This document shows, piece by piece, positions 1-8,391 of a stretch of DNA of 22,436 bases. The notes under the pieces were generated by a model, which ran no database searches, was not told the origin of the DNA, and worked only from the letters and a program-made list of their open reading frames with translations. The DNA lies in the NCBI GenBank assembly GCA_030591405.1, contig JAUVBC010000002.1, positions 1-22,436 on the forward strand. Reading direction: 5' to 3'. The number at the start of each line of letters is the position of its first letter. The first letter of the stretch is position 1. A program made the position numbers and the translations under genes. This DNA comes from Candidatus Zixiibacteriota bacterium (GTDB taxonomy: Bacteria > Zixibacteria > MSB-5A5 > GN15 > PGXB01).

Positions 1-526
1 GCGCTGCCATCGACGGATAATTTTTTATCCAGAAAGTAAGATCTGGAATAAACTCGGAAATATGTTCGGCGATAGGTAACCGACCTACTAAAACCAACAA
101 AGCTGTTCCTAATAAAATCGCTGCTGGTATTGATCGGGCTCGAAAACCACGGAACGAGGCCGAGGCAACAAAAAATGCGAGCAGTGAAAAAACTGTCGCT
201 TGCATCGGAGCCAATAAATTTTCAAAGGCCCATTGAAACGGTGATTCAATATTTGTTCCTCCGATCAAAGCTAAAGCTGGCATCAGTATTAAACCGCCCA
301 GAGCAATCAAAGCATAGGTTTTATCTTTTTTCTGAGATATTTTTCTTAAAGTGATTTTTATAAATCCGGCAACTCCGACAATCAGGGTAAATGCAAAAAT
401 CACCTGCCACCAGTCATTGGTGACGGTCTGGTAAATAAGTTTGGCCACCGGGTGACGGGAAAAATACTGAAGAAACATAACCACGCCGGAGACAAGACAG
501 ATAAAAAGTGGCAGTCGGGTCGGCAT
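1..526 (-). CDS. Multi-pass membrane protein, C-terminus beyond window edge
   Basis: An open frame starts at ATG 526..524 and runs to base 1 without a stop, giving at least 175 residues (start MPTRLPLFICLVSG). It shows about five hydrophobic stretches that look like membrane helices, near residues 5-25, 40-58, 72-92, 103-122 and 132-150, and no catalytic motif. GGAG lies about nine bases before the ATG. The stop of the preceding gene ends at 528, one base away, so the two are very likely co-transcribed and functionally linked. The 3' end is missing. I do not recognise the family. Since its partner is a DUF6754-type membrane protein, a joint membrane complex is a reasonable inference but not shown. 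Confidence 0.8.
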   Translation of the reverse strand, partial: MPTRLPLFICLVSGVVMFLQYFSRHPVAKLIYQTVTNDWWQVIFAFTLIVGVAGFIKITLRKISQKKDKTYALIALGGLILMPALALIGGTNIESPFQWAFENLLAPMQATVFSLLAFFVASASFRGFRARSIPAAILLGTALLVLVGRLPIAEHISEFIPDLTFWIKNYPSMAA

Positions 527-527
527 G

Positions 528-1301
528 TTAATATCTCCACCAGGTTGATGAGGGATCAATTGTCGCCCAAATTACTGCTACGATAATAAATAGCGCAATC
601 ATTACTTTTAGAATATCCTGTGCTTTCACCGATGACAAGATAGATTGATTCTGCGACAGATATCCCGAAGCGGCAAAAAGTTCTTCACCGATTAAAGTAT
701 AATCGCAGGCAACAATAAAAAAGGCAAGCTGAATAGTTGAATCGGTTCCGGCGATCTGTATGGCCCCAATTGAGTTTCCTGTTTCGGCTAATATTAAAGA
801 CTCCGCCTCAAAGGTCCCCAAAAGAAATATCGAGGCCGGTTTGGTTCGGCTGATGATACCATCTACCGCAGCGGCATAACCAAACTGTGATGATGATATA
901 TAAAATATATCATCAGGATTATAGCGGTCAGGATACCCGGCTTTGGCATATCCTTCTTTTACTACTTCCTGAGCCACAGCCATTATAATCGGGTCATGCG
1001 TTGGGAAAACAAGTTGGCAATCATAGAGTGCTGCTTTTTCTGCTATTGTTGATAATATATTTAAAGAGGCAATGGTTGTTGGCCGCTGAATATCTCCTCC
1101 CCACCCGGGTGTGTAAAGCATCGGAGCACCCATCTCAGTTGCACGTCCGACTGCTTCTTCAACCGCTTTGAGTCCCGGTATCTCTCTGATGCTAAATTTC
1201 TTCCCTGCTTTGACCGAGATTATTGAATAAGCAACTATTAGAATCGAAATAATTGAAATTATTAGCGTTGGAAGAGTCGTTATATCAAACAGGTCTTGCA
1301 T
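528..1301 (-). CDS. DUF6754-like membrane protein
   Basis: From ATG 1301 this is a 257-residue protein. It has an N-terminal membrane helix (residues about 10-27), a soluble alpha/beta body with small-residue-rich segments (MGAPMLYTPGWGGDIQRP, FPTHDPIIMA, IGAIQIAGTDS), and a C-terminal helix (about 235-250) before the end STWWRY. From memory the body resembles the DUF6754 family of uncharacterised bacterial membrane proteins. The frame stays open to a TTG at 1382, but that TTG is part of a candidate -35 box and lies only 3 bases from the divergent gene, so the downstream ATG at 1301 is the better start. No Shine-Dalgarno site is obvious. It is followed after one base by another membrane protein. 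Molecular function unknown. Confidence 0.8.
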   Translation of the reverse strand: MQDLFDITTLPTLIISIISILIVAYSIISVKAGKKFSIREIPGLKAVEEAVGRATEMGAPMLYTPGWGGDIQRPTTIASLNILSTIAEKAALYDCQLVFPTHDPIIMAVAQEVVKEGYAKAGYPDRYNPDDIFYISSSQFGYAAAVDGIISRTKPASIFLLGTFEAESLILAETGNSIGAIQIAGTDSTIQLAFFIVACDYTLIGEELFAASGYLSQNQSILSSVKAQDILKVMIALFIIVAVIWATIDPSSTWWRY

Positions 1302-1350
1302 ATTGAAATTAAAAGTGAAACAATAACTTAATTCAACAAAAAAGTTTAAC

Positions 1351-1379
1351 TTGACAACAACCAAAACGAGTGATATTGT
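1351..1379 (+). promoter_or_regulatory. Promoter of sugar ABC operon, TTGACA-17-TATTGT
   Basis: A consensus -35 TTGACA (1351-1356) is separated by 17 bases from TATTGT (1374-1379). Expected initiation falls about 7 bases downstream, at or next to the ATG at 1386, so the mRNA may be leaderless or nearly so. It overlaps the opposing promoter almost base for base. Predicted by eye only. Confidence 0.55.
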
Positions 1380-1382
1380 CAA
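1354..1382 (-). promoter_or_regulatory. Opposing promoter for the DUF6754 gene pair
   Basis: On the minus strand TTGACA (1382..1377) is followed 17 bases later by TGTTGT (1359..1354). Initiation near 1347 would give a leader of about 46 bases before ATG 1301. The -10 box is weak, but its existence explains why the start at 1382 is unlikely. TTGACAA (1351-1357) and TTGTCAA (1376-1382) form a perfect 7-bp inverted repeat, so this stretch could also be an operator. Confidence 0.4.
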
Positions 1383-1385
1383 ATC

Positions 1386-2624
1386 ATGAAAAAATTAAAA
1401 TCAGTTTTAGGCTTATTTATAATATCCCTGTGCGGGATATTTGTTTTATCCTGCGGCGGCGGGAGCAATCAGGTCACATTACAATGGTGGCATTTCTGGA
1501 CCGATCCGGTTATCAAACCTGTTATCGATAAAATGATAACCGATTATGAAACGGCCAACCCGGGAATCAAAATCGAACAGACCGGTCTCACCTGGGCCAA
1601 CGGTCATGAGAAAATTGTGATTGCATTTTCATCCGGAACGGCGCCTGATATTGTTGAACTCGGTTCCGACTGGGTCGCTGAATTCTCTTATAGTGATAAT
1701 CTGACCTCAATGACCGAGGCTGTTGTTAAAGATACTTCTCAATTTTTGGGATGGACACCCGGTATTTACAATGATAGCATTTATGCTTTCCCGTGGATAC
1801 TTGGTACCAGAGTTCTGTTTCTAAATCGTGATCTGCTAAATCAAGCCAAATTTGACGAGAAATTTGTACCATATAACTGGAGTGACTTTAAGCAGGCCTG
1901 TTTTGGGGTCAATAATCTCTCAGATGATATATTTGGTTTCGGCTCAAATGCCGCGGAAAAACACCGCCTATATAAAAAGGTACTGCCATTTTTCTGGGCG
2001 CTTGATGGCCGAATAATAAGTGAAAATGGAAAGTATGCTGTTTTTTCAAGTGATAAAGCATATAAGGCGCTTGAGTACTATAAATCTTTGCATGACAGCT
2101 GTTCTCTTGTTGATACTCAGAGAAGACTCGAGGATGCTTTCCTCGATGGTAAAATAGGTGCTATTATCTCAGGCGACTGGCTCCTAAAACGAATTAAAAA
2201 TGAAAACCGCGATATCAATTTCTTTACAACGCTGATTCCCGGTCCTGAATATCCCGGCAAATCGTTTGTTGGTGGAGAATATCTCGCTGTCGGGAAAACA
2301 TCTCAGCACAAAGATGAAGCTATCAAGTTTATAAAATATATCACCAATACCGAAAACCAGCTAACTTTTTGCAAAGCAAACTATACGGCAAATCCGTCCA
2401 GCAGAGAAGCAACCGAGGATCAGTTTTTTAAAGATGATCCAAATCTCAATGTATTTTTGAGGCAGCTTGAGCTTTCCAGAATGACAACTCCGACGCCAAA
2501 GTGGGTCTATATTGAAGATATTATTGAGACTTCTATAGAAGAGATTTTGTTCAACGAAGCCCCTATAGCCGAAACTATCTATGAAGCCAACGCCAAAATA
2601 CAGGAGTTGATTAAGCCCCAATGA
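1386..2624 (+). CDS. Carbohydrate ABC transporter solute-binding lipoprotein (family 1)
   Basis: A 412-residue lipoprotein that should capture a sugar or oligosaccharide in the periplasm and deliver it to the permease pair encoded downstream. The N-terminus is a lipoprotein signal (MKKLKSVLGLF...) with a lipobox ending at Cys23 (VLSC, then GGG). The mature part has the family-1 extracellular binding-protein pattern: LQWWHFWTDP at the start of the mature domain, then TAPDIVELGSDW, YAFPWILGTRVLFLNRDL, GAIISGDWLL, and a late FVGGEYLAVGK...DEAIKFIKYI segment. Length is normal for the family. It overlaps the next gene by ATGA and heads the operon. Substrate cannot be read from the sequence. No Shine-Dalgarno site precedes the ATG. 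Confidence 0.93.
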   Translation: MKKLKSVLGLFIISLCGIFVLSCGGGSNQVTLQWWHFWTDPVIKPVIDKMITDYETANPGIKIEQTGLTWANGHEKIVIAFSSGTAPDIVELGSDWVAEFSYSDNLTSMTEAVVKDTSQFLGWTPGIYNDSIYAFPWILGTRVLFLNRDLLNQAKFDEKFVPYNWSDFKQACFGVNNLSDDIFGFGSNAAEKHRLYKKVLPFFWALDGRIISENGKYAVFSSDKAYKALEYYKSLHDSCSLVDTQRRLEDAFLDGKIGAIISGDWLLKRIKNENRDINFFTTLIPGPEYPGKSFVGGEYLAVGKTSQHKDEAIKFIKYITNTENQLTFCKANYTANPSSREATEDQFFKDDPNLNVFLRQLELSRMTTPTPKWVYIEDIIETSIEEILFNEAPIAETIYEANAKIQELIKPQ

Positions 2625-3481
2625 TAAAACGGCGCTTTTCAGGATACCTGTTTGCGTCGCCCTGGATAATTACATTTGGAATCTTTTGGGTCTATCCCCT
2701 CTTTTACTCTCTGTATCTCGCTTTTACCGATTACAGATTGATGCACCATACCTATAAGTGGGTCGGTTTTCAAAATTTTGAACGATTGTTATCCGATCAA
2801 TCATTTCTGATCTCTCTGAAGAATACCTTTATTTTTGTTTTCGGAACTATTCCGGCGACAACCATTATAGCTCTAATCCTCGCGTTGCTAATTGAAAAGA
2901 ATTTTAAGGGACGAGCCATTTTTCGATCCGGATATTTTATTCCATCGATAACTTCAATGGTGGTCATTGCATTAATTTTTACTAATTTATATTCGCGTGG
3001 CGGATATCTGTATTTATTATCTGAAATGATCGGTTTTTCAACACCTGCCAACGGATTTTTATTATCCAATAAAACAGCCTTGTTCAGTGTCATGGCGATG
3101 GATGTCTGGATGTCGGTTGGTTATTATATGCTTCTATTTCTGGCCGGGCTGAAATCGATTCCAAAAGAATTGTATGAGGCTGCCGAGGTTGCTGGCGCCG
3201 GTTTTTTCAGGAAACTGTTTTCCATTACCCTGCCGCTTCTAAAACCTGTCGCGCTGTATATTATTGTGATTAATACCATTAAATCGTTTCAGGTTTTTGT
3301 TGAGATATTTGTCATGACCAAAGGCAAATATGGAAGTTCCACCGCCGTTTATTATATTTATGAGACTGGTCTCAGTCGTTTTGAATTTGGATATGCTTCA
3401 GCTGCCGCTTATCTGCTTTTTATAATTATTGCCACCTTTTCAATCCTACAGTTCAGGCTTTTTAGAAGGAAAACGACTTAA
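2621..3481 (+). CDS. Sugar ABC transporter permease, MalF/UgpA type
   Basis: A 286-residue inner-membrane permease of the MalF/UgpA type with six apparent helices, the first at about residues 13-33 (ASPWIITFGIFWVYPLFYS, typical of this subfamily). The coupling EAA loop is clear: ELYEAAEVAGAGFFRKLF followed by ITLPLLKP, around residues 180-206, which contacts the ATPase. Its ATG overlaps the binding-protein stop (ATGA, 2621-2624), indicating translational coupling. It should pair with the next gene to form the channel. No ATPase is encoded in this window, so a shared MsmX/MalK-like subunit elsewhere is presumably used. Confidence 0.93.
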   Translation: MIKRRFSGYLFASPWIITFGIFWVYPLFYSLYLAFTDYRLMHHTYKWVGFQNFERLLSDQSFLISLKNTFIFVFGTIPATTIIALILALLIEKNFKGRAIFRSGYFIPSITSMVVIALIFTNLYSRGGYLYLLSEMIGFSTPANGFLLSNKTALFSVMAMDVWMSVGYYMLLFLAGLKSIPKELYEAAEVAGAGFFRKLFSITLPLLKPVALYIIVINTIKSFQVFVEIFVMTKGKYGSSTAVYYIYETGLSRFEFGYASAAAYLLFIIIATFSILQFRLFRRKTT

Positions 3482-4284
3482 TGAAATTTTTGCGATATAT
3501 TGTTCTTTGTTTAATTTTATTAATTATGATATTTCCACTGCTCTGGATGTTTCGGGTTTCCTTCCTGCCGTCTAATTCAGGTTTGAGTTTGATCAATCTT
3601 TTTTCGATGACATGGACCTTGAATACATATTTGGATATTCTAACCGCCGGAAATATGGTTAGATATTTTCTTAATTCCATGCTTGTAGGAGTTATCGTGA
3701 CTGCAGGAAATATTCTTTTCTGCTTTATGGCCGGTTATGCCTTTGCCCGCTATCAATTTATTGGCAAAAATTTCTGGTTTTATTCGGTCGTGTTTGTTCT
3801 GATGATCCCTGCTCACATAATTATAATTCCCTTATATTTATTAATATTTAAACTCGGGATGTATGACAGCTACTGGGCGTTGATTCTTCCTTTTTTGGTT
3901 AATCCAATCGGCATCTTTTTAATCCGGCAATATATTAATACGCTTCCGGCCTCGATGGAAGAAGCTGCCCGGATTGATGGTGCCGGTGAGTTCAAAATTG
4001 TATTTAAAATAGTTATGCCGCTTTGTAAACCGGCCCTGGCGGTCCTTGCGATTCAGGTCTTTTTGACCAATTGGAACGCCTTTTTATTGCCATTTATCCT
4101 GACCAGTTCCGAATCGGTAAGAACGCTACCGGTCGGTCTGGCGCTTTATCAGGGTCATCAGGCGATCGACTGGCCGCACCTGATGGCCGGGTCGGCGCTG
4201 GCGGTGGTCCCGGTTTTGGCCGCTTTTCTTTTCTTTCAAAGACATATTGTATCCGGAATTACCTCTGGAGCTGTCAAACAATAA
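3481..4284 (+). CDS. Sugar ABC transporter permease, MalG/UgpE type
   Basis: A 267-residue second permease, starting at the last base of the previous stop codon (TAATG, one-base overlap). It has the MalG-type plan: an N-terminal helix (residues 5-22, ending FPLLWMFRVSF), a helix with FMAGYAFARY, and the EAA loop MEEAARIDGAGEFKIVFKIV followed by MPLCKPA near residues 160-185. The end, SGITSGAVKQ, matches the usual MalG-family 'G.T.GAVKG' tail, so it is complete. It forms a heterodimer with the upstream permease. A gene for an OmpA-like protein follows from its own promoter. Confidence 0.93.
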   Translation: MKFLRYIVLCLILLIMIFPLLWMFRVSFLPSNSGLSLINLFSMTWTLNTYLDILTAGNMVRYFLNSMLVGVIVTAGNILFCFMAGYAFARYQFIGKNFWFYSVVFVLMIPAHIIIIPLYLLIFKLGMYDSYWALILPFLVNPIGIFLIRQYINTLPASMEEAARIDGAGEFKIVFKIVMPLCKPALAVLAIQVFLTNWNAFLLPFILTSSESVRTLPVGLALYQGHQAIDWPHLMAGSALAVVPVLAAFLFFQRHIVSGITSGAVKQ

Positions 4285-4296
4285 TTAAAATTTATC

Positions 4297-4326
4297 TTGA
4301 CTTATTTATCAAACTGACTATATCAT
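4297..4326 (+). promoter_or_regulatory. Promoter of OmpA-like lipoprotein gene, TTGACT-18-TATCAT
   Basis: TTGACT (4297-4302), an 18-base spacer, and TATCAT (4321-4326). Initiation near 4333 leaves a leader of about 35 bases that carries the strong ribosome site AGGAAGG (4359-4365). This separates the OmpA-like gene from the ABC operon. Confidence 0.5.
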
Positions 4327-4367
4327 TGGGAAAATTTAAGGTAAACCTATTAGTAACTAGGAAGGAT

Positions 4368-4970
4368 ATGTTCATTATGCTGAAAATTCTGACAGTACTT
4401 ATGGCAGTTGCGCTTCTGTTGATAAGCGGATGTGCCAGTAAGGGGTATGTAGATCAGAAGATGGCAGAAGCTAAGGCAGTAAATGATGTGCAAATTTCTG
4501 AATTAAAGGCTCAGGCAGCTCTTAATTCAGATGACGTAAAGAAACTGCAGACGCTCGCCACCGATCTCTCCGATAAAACGGAATTGGCCCTCAATCAATC
4601 AAAAGGGTTTGAAAACTATCAGGTAATCTGGGAAGGTGTTGTCAACTATGACTTTGACAGTGCTGAATTGACAGATTTGGCCAAAGATAATCTTGAAGGT
4701 CTTGGAATGAAAATGACCGATTATGCCCGCTCACTTTTGGAAATTGTTGGGCATGCCGATCAATCCGGATCAGCCAAATACAATCTTGAACTTGGCGAGA
4801 AGAGATCTGCTGCGGTCAAAAAATATTTGATCGACCAATATGGTATCGCTCTTTATCGTATGTTCACAGCCAGCCAAGGTGAAACCAAGCCGGTTGCACT
4901 TCCGGATGAAAAAGATGCTTTTTCCAAAAACCGTCGGGTGACTTTAACACTTTGGGGCGAATTGAAATAG
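4368..4970 (+). CDS. OmpA/Pal-family peptidoglycan-binding lipoprotein
   Basis: A 200-residue lipoprotein (MFIMLKILTVLMAV..., lipobox LISGC with Cys22). Residues about 28-75 are charged, Ala/Lys/Gln-rich and probably a coiled coil (QKMAEAKAVNDVQISELKA). Residues about 78-200 form an OmpA C-terminal domain that holds peptidoglycan: VNYDFDSAELTD, then GHADQSGSAKYNLELGEKR, and a final KNRRVTLTLW, including the Asp and Arg positions that normally bind diaminopimelate. A Pal-like role in tying the outer membrane to the wall is expected. AGGAAGG precedes two in-frame ATGs, 4368 and 4377, and either could be used. The frame stays open upstream to 4071, but that part is only antisense-like overlap with the permease gene. 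Confidence 0.92.
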   Translation: MFIMLKILTVLMAVALLLISGCASKGYVDQKMAEAKAVNDVQISELKAQAALNSDDVKKLQTLATDLSDKTELALNQSKGFENYQVIWEGVVNYDFDSAELTDLAKDNLEGLGMKMTDYARSLLEIVGHADQSGSAKYNLELGEKRSAAVKKYLIDQYGIALYRMFTASQGETKPVALPDEKDAFSKNRRVTLTLWGELK

Positions 4971-4996
4971 CTCTTGTGCTGAATAAAAGAAACTGT

Positions 4997-5026
4997 AAAG
5001 CGGGGCCTTGAAGGCTCCGCTTTTTT
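4997..5026 (+). terminator. Rho-independent terminator after the OmpA-like gene
   Basis: The arms AAAGCGGGGCC (4997-5007) and GGCTCCGCTTT (5013-5023) pair along 11 positions with one G-T wobble around a TTGAA loop, followed by more T. In the opposite direction the arms also sit next to A/T, so it may also stop the converging minus-strand operon that ends at 5038. Confidence 0.85.
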
Positions 5027-5037
5027 ATGTCTATGAA

Positions 5038-6747
5038 TTATTCGAATTTAAAAATCAGACCGGCGGTTTCAAATCTGGCTCTGACACGAATGGTATCTGC
5101 TCCGATTGCCATCGTTTCGGCCAATCCAAATGGAAAAAGTGAGCCGGAATCATAATTGCCATTATTATTGGCATCGATGAAACCACTTAAAAGATACTTG
5201 CCGGGAGGCAAATTAAAGCTGAAATGATTATCTGAAACTTTTTGGATAAACCGTTTCTTAGTGGAGACCTCGCCAAAAGTCAGATAAGAAGCAACATTGG
5301 AATCAATTGGCAATCCATATTCTATTTGCCCAGAGGCTTCTCCGAGAGAATCAGAATCGTAGGTATTAAACATAGAGACAGAGATCGAATCTCCCACACT
5401 GTTTCCGGCCAAATCAGAATATTTTTTCTCATCAAGAACGACAAAATAGACTTTTCCCCATTCCGGTTTATCAAGTCTTAATCCGAGCCGAAAATCATCT
5501 ATCCAGCTAAGAGTTTTATCTTTTTGAATATCATCATTATCGTATATCAAAACCGAACTGTCCCCTTCTATACTTTGACTCATAGGTTCGGAAAAGCCGA
5601 TTTCAAAACTGTTCTCGTCCAAAAAGATTGTTTTCTGATTAGATGAGAAATAATCAATTTGCGGGGCTGTGCTGTCACTCATTAGCTGAACCTGAAGCTC
5701 GGCGCCTTCAATATATGTTGATTCACTGCCCAGAGCGGCTAACAATCGTTCACCAATTCTGAGTTTATAAAGACCATCAACAAGATTAGCAAAATATAAA
5801 TTAAAAACTGCCGTCTCGCCGCCGTTAGATTCCTTAACCGAAGAGGCAATAATTAAGCTGTCTTCCCTCTCCGTTGATATCAGAGCTATCTCTTTTATAA
5901 ACTCAAAGACAGTTTCGGATGTTATACTTTTTGATAATCTCGCTTTTACAAGATTATTCTGGGACAACGTTGTGGAAATAATTGAAAGCGATGTTGTGTC
6001 AACAGAGGTCATATTAATATTTAAGGTCCTGGCCTGTTTATTACTATCCAAAACAACAAATCGATCCGCCAGGCCAAACATCTCAGATGGATAATTCAAT
6101 AGTTGATTTTTATTTTTATCGCCGTAGGCCAAAGCCAAATATTTTCCATCGGGGAGATAATTAAATTCAAATTCCCCATTTTTTCCTGATTGGGTTAGAT
6201 ATGGAGGGTAAAGTGAATCTAATAATATAAGTGAATCCAAAATAGAATAATCAAATAAGCCAATTGTAACTCCCGCGGTTAGTTTGTTTTCCTGAAACAC
6301 CAGCCCGCCGACACTGCCTTCATCAATTGTCTGCCCGGTTGAATAAGCAAACGAAAAGGACTCCTCCAATTTGTTTCCGTGGAGATCTCTTACCCCGCTC
6401 CCCACTGTCACGACATAGGTCGAATTCGATTTGAAATATTCCGGAAGTGTGATTATTAAGAGTCTGTTTTTTTTCCACGAGTATTTTAGTTTACCTTCCG
6501 GCCGGGGTGTAATAAAGATTGTTTCTTCGATTCCTTTGGTATTAATGCCTTCGGAAAAGGCGATGGTTATCTTATTGTCTATATTTGTGTTAACGCTACC
6601 GGATAAAGGTGTTGTTGAAGTGATAGTCGGTGCCGTTTTGTCTCTGGGACCGCCCGGAGGTCCGGCAACCTCAGCGCATGAAAATATTAATGAAGTAACC
6701 AATAAGAATAGGAGAAAATAAAGCCTGAATTTCAGACAACTGGTCAC
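5038..6747 (-). CDS. Ig-like (Big_5) domain lipoprotein
   Basis: A 569-residue surface or periplasmic lipoprotein. It starts with GTG at 6747, which overlaps the upstream stop as GTGA, and no ATG alternative exists before the signal. The signal ends at Cys24 (LIFSC). The mature start AEVAGPPGGPRDKTAP is the 'GGPxDxxPP' signature I know from Bacteroidota Ig-like lipoproteins. Residues about 38-140 form a Big_5-type domain (TPLSGSVNTNIDNKITIAFSE... FAYSTG). Residues about 140-215 resemble a carboxypeptidase-regulatory or transthyretin-like fold (FEFNYLPDGKYLALAYGDKN). A second such fold ends the protein (NLPPGKYLLSGFIDANNNG). Function unknown. Translational coupling to the TPR lipoprotein suggests the two work together at the envelope. 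Confidence 0.85.
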   Translation of the reverse strand: MTSCLKFRLYFLLFLLVTSLIFSCAEVAGPPGGPRDKTAPTITSTTPLSGSVNTNIDNKITIAFSEGINTKGIEETIFITPRPEGKLKYSWKKNRLLIITLPEYFKSNSTYVVTVGSGVRDLHGNKLEESFSFAYSTGQTIDEGSVGGLVFQENKLTAGVTIGLFDYSILDSLILLDSLYPPYLTQSGKNGEFEFNYLPDGKYLALAYGDKNKNQLLNYPSEMFGLADRFVVLDSNKQARTLNINMTSVDTTSLSIISTTLSQNNLVKARLSKSITSETVFEFIKEIALISTEREDSLIIASSVKESNGGETAVFNLYFANLVDGLYKLRIGERLLAALGSESTYIEGAELQVQLMSDSTAPQIDYFSSNQKTIFLDENSFEIGFSEPMSQSIEGDSSVLIYDNDDIQKDKTLSWIDDFRLGLRLDKPEWGKVYFVVLDEKKYSDLAGNSVGDSISVSMFNTYDSDSLGEASGQIEYGLPIDSNVASYLTFGEVSTKKRFIQKVSDNHFSFNLPPGKYLLSGFIDANNNGNYDSGSLFPFGLAETMAIGADTIRVRARFETAGLIFKFE

Positions 6748-8351
6748 TGATATAATTTCCCTTTAATAGAATCGCTATTCGGGTTCATCTCAAACGCCTT
6801 ACCCCAAAATTCTCTCGCCTTATTATAATTACCCAATGCTTCATAGGCATCGCCAACATGCTCAAATATAACAGGGTCTCCACTATTATACTTTAAAGCT
6901 TCAAGAAGGACCTTAATTGATTTTTTATAATCCCCCATCCGATAAAGAACCCATCCATAGCTATCTATGAAAGCGCCGTTTTCCGGTTCCAATTCCAATG
7001 CTTTGAGAATAAGTTGCTGGGAATAATCAAGCCTCATCCCGCGATCTGCTAACATATAACCAAGATAATTATAAGCCAAGCCATTTCCCGGTTGATTTTT
7101 TATAACAATTTCAAACTGACTTACGGACAAATCGACACTATCGCGCGATTCATTGGCAGCGGCCATTGAGTATAAAATAATCATCGAATCTTCAAGTGTC
7201 GGCATATGATTGATACCGGCTTCATACACATCTATTACTTTATCAAGTGAATCCTGAACAAAATATACTCGCGCCAGATTCATCCATCCGTCCAACACAG
7301 TATCAGCTTCGGTCGTTAGCCATCCAAAATGTTTCTTGGAGGATTCATAATTTTTTTGAGCAAATGCAATCTGACCAGCATAATAATAATTGACAAGATT
7401 ATTTTCTCCGGAGTCGATCAAAGCTGCAAACAATGAATCGGCCTGTTTCAGACTGTCGGCGCGATAATACAAAATCCCCATTCGCCGTCTAATTGATTTA
7501 TCTTCCGGGTCAAGAGCAATAATTTTTCGTGAAGTCTCAATACCTTTTTCCAGTTGACCGTTTTCCTCATAAAATCTAAGTAATCTATTTTGAATCATTA
7601 GATCATCCGGTTCCAGTCGCACGGCCGATTCGGTCATCTCGGCGGCCATAACCTTATCGCCGATTTCTTCATAAATCGCCGACAAGGCCAGATAAGAACG
7701 AACATTATTTACTGTGGAATCAAGGGTCAGCGATTGATAAAAACTTTTTTTGGCATCTTCAATTCTCCCGGCCTTTAATTGGCAATTTGCCAATTGCTGA
7801 AAGGAATTATAATCCGGAACCAATCTGGCCACATGCCGGTAGGCCCATATGGCTGAATCAAGATTATTCGCCTGTTGATAATATGCGCCCATAAAATAGT
7901 AGATTGATACAATATTGGAGTCAATCTCAAGAGCATTATGATATGCCATTAGTGATGAATCATATATTGCCAGCGTGCGATAATTATTCCCGATAAGTAA
8001 CCAATCGTCAATATTCTTTGGATATATCAGTTCAGCCTCATTTATGCTTTTTCTATATTCCTTTAGCTTCGAAAGCATTGAAGCGTAAGAATATCTCACA
8101 ACATTCGACGTTGGCACCGAATCAAGGGCTCGGGCATACTGATCTTTCGCCATATAAATCTCACCCATTGATTCAAAGATAGTTCCATTTATAAAGAAAT
8201 TCCAGGCGTGGGGATCGATTCTAACCTGCGATGGTAGTTTTGGACGATTTATTTCCCGCTCATTGATCCCAAGAATTTTGGTTCCACCACCGCATCCGGA
8301 AACAATTGTCACCAGACAAATGATAATCCATATTTTAAAAGCAGTTTTCAT
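6744..8351 (-). CDS. TPR-repeat lipoprotein
   Basis: A 535-residue lipoprotein made almost entirely of tetratricopeptide repeats, a scaffold for protein-protein contacts. The start at ATG 8351 gives a clean lipoprotein signal (MKTAFKIWIIICLVTIVSGC, Cys20). The frame is open to a TTG at 8387, four bases after the tyrS stop, but that start only adds 12 residues in front of the signal. About a dozen TPR units can be seen, for example YHNALEIDSNIVSIYYFMGAYY, split here as YHNALEIDS and YYFMGAYY. The late unit AYNYLGYMLADRG and the following ALELEPENGAFIDSYGWV are hallmarks of TPR proteins in Gram-negative bacteria. It overlaps the Ig-like gene by 4 bases and follows tyrS closely. Confidence 0.9.
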   Translation of the reverse strand: MKTAFKIWIIICLVTIVSGCGGGTKILGINEREINRPKLPSQVRIDPHAWNFFINGTIFESMGEIYMAKDQYARALDSVPTSNVVRYSYASMLSKLKEYRKSINEAELIYPKNIDDWLLIGNNYRTLAIYDSSLMAYHNALEIDSNIVSIYYFMGAYYQQANNLDSAIWAYRHVARLVPDYNSFQQLANCQLKAGRIEDAKKSFYQSLTLDSTVNNVRSYLALSAIYEEIGDKVMAAEMTESAVRLEPDDLMIQNRLLRFYEENGQLEKGIETSRKIIALDPEDKSIRRRMGILYYRADSLKQADSLFAALIDSGENNLVNYYYAGQIAFAQKNYESSKKHFGWLTTEADTVLDGWMNLARVYFVQDSLDKVIDVYEAGINHMPTLEDSMIILYSMAAANESRDSVDLSVSQFEIVIKNQPGNGLAYNYLGYMLADRGMRLDYSQQLILKALELEPENGAFIDSYGWVLYRMGDYKKSIKVLLEALKYNSGDPVIFEHVGDAYEALGNYNKAREFWGKAFEMNPNSDSIKGKLYQ

Positions 8352-8391
8352 ATTGTTTATAATGACCGAAAGCCGGAGAAGTTTCAAAAAA

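Noticed and set aside
130..354. 74-residue plus-strand frame near the left edge
   Set aside because: It is antisense to the membrane protein frame that runs through the whole of 1-526 with a ribosome site and clear hydrophobic helices.
1302..1382. 27-residue N-terminal extension of the DUF6754-like protein from TTG 1382
   Set aside because: It would start 3 bases from the divergent gene and inside a -35 box. ATG 1301 fits the promoter layout better.
4071..4367. Upstream extension of the OmpA-like frame into the permease gene
   Set aside because: It overlaps the end of the MalG-type gene in another frame, lacks a signal, and the promoter, ribosome site and lipobox all fit the start at 4368 or 4377.
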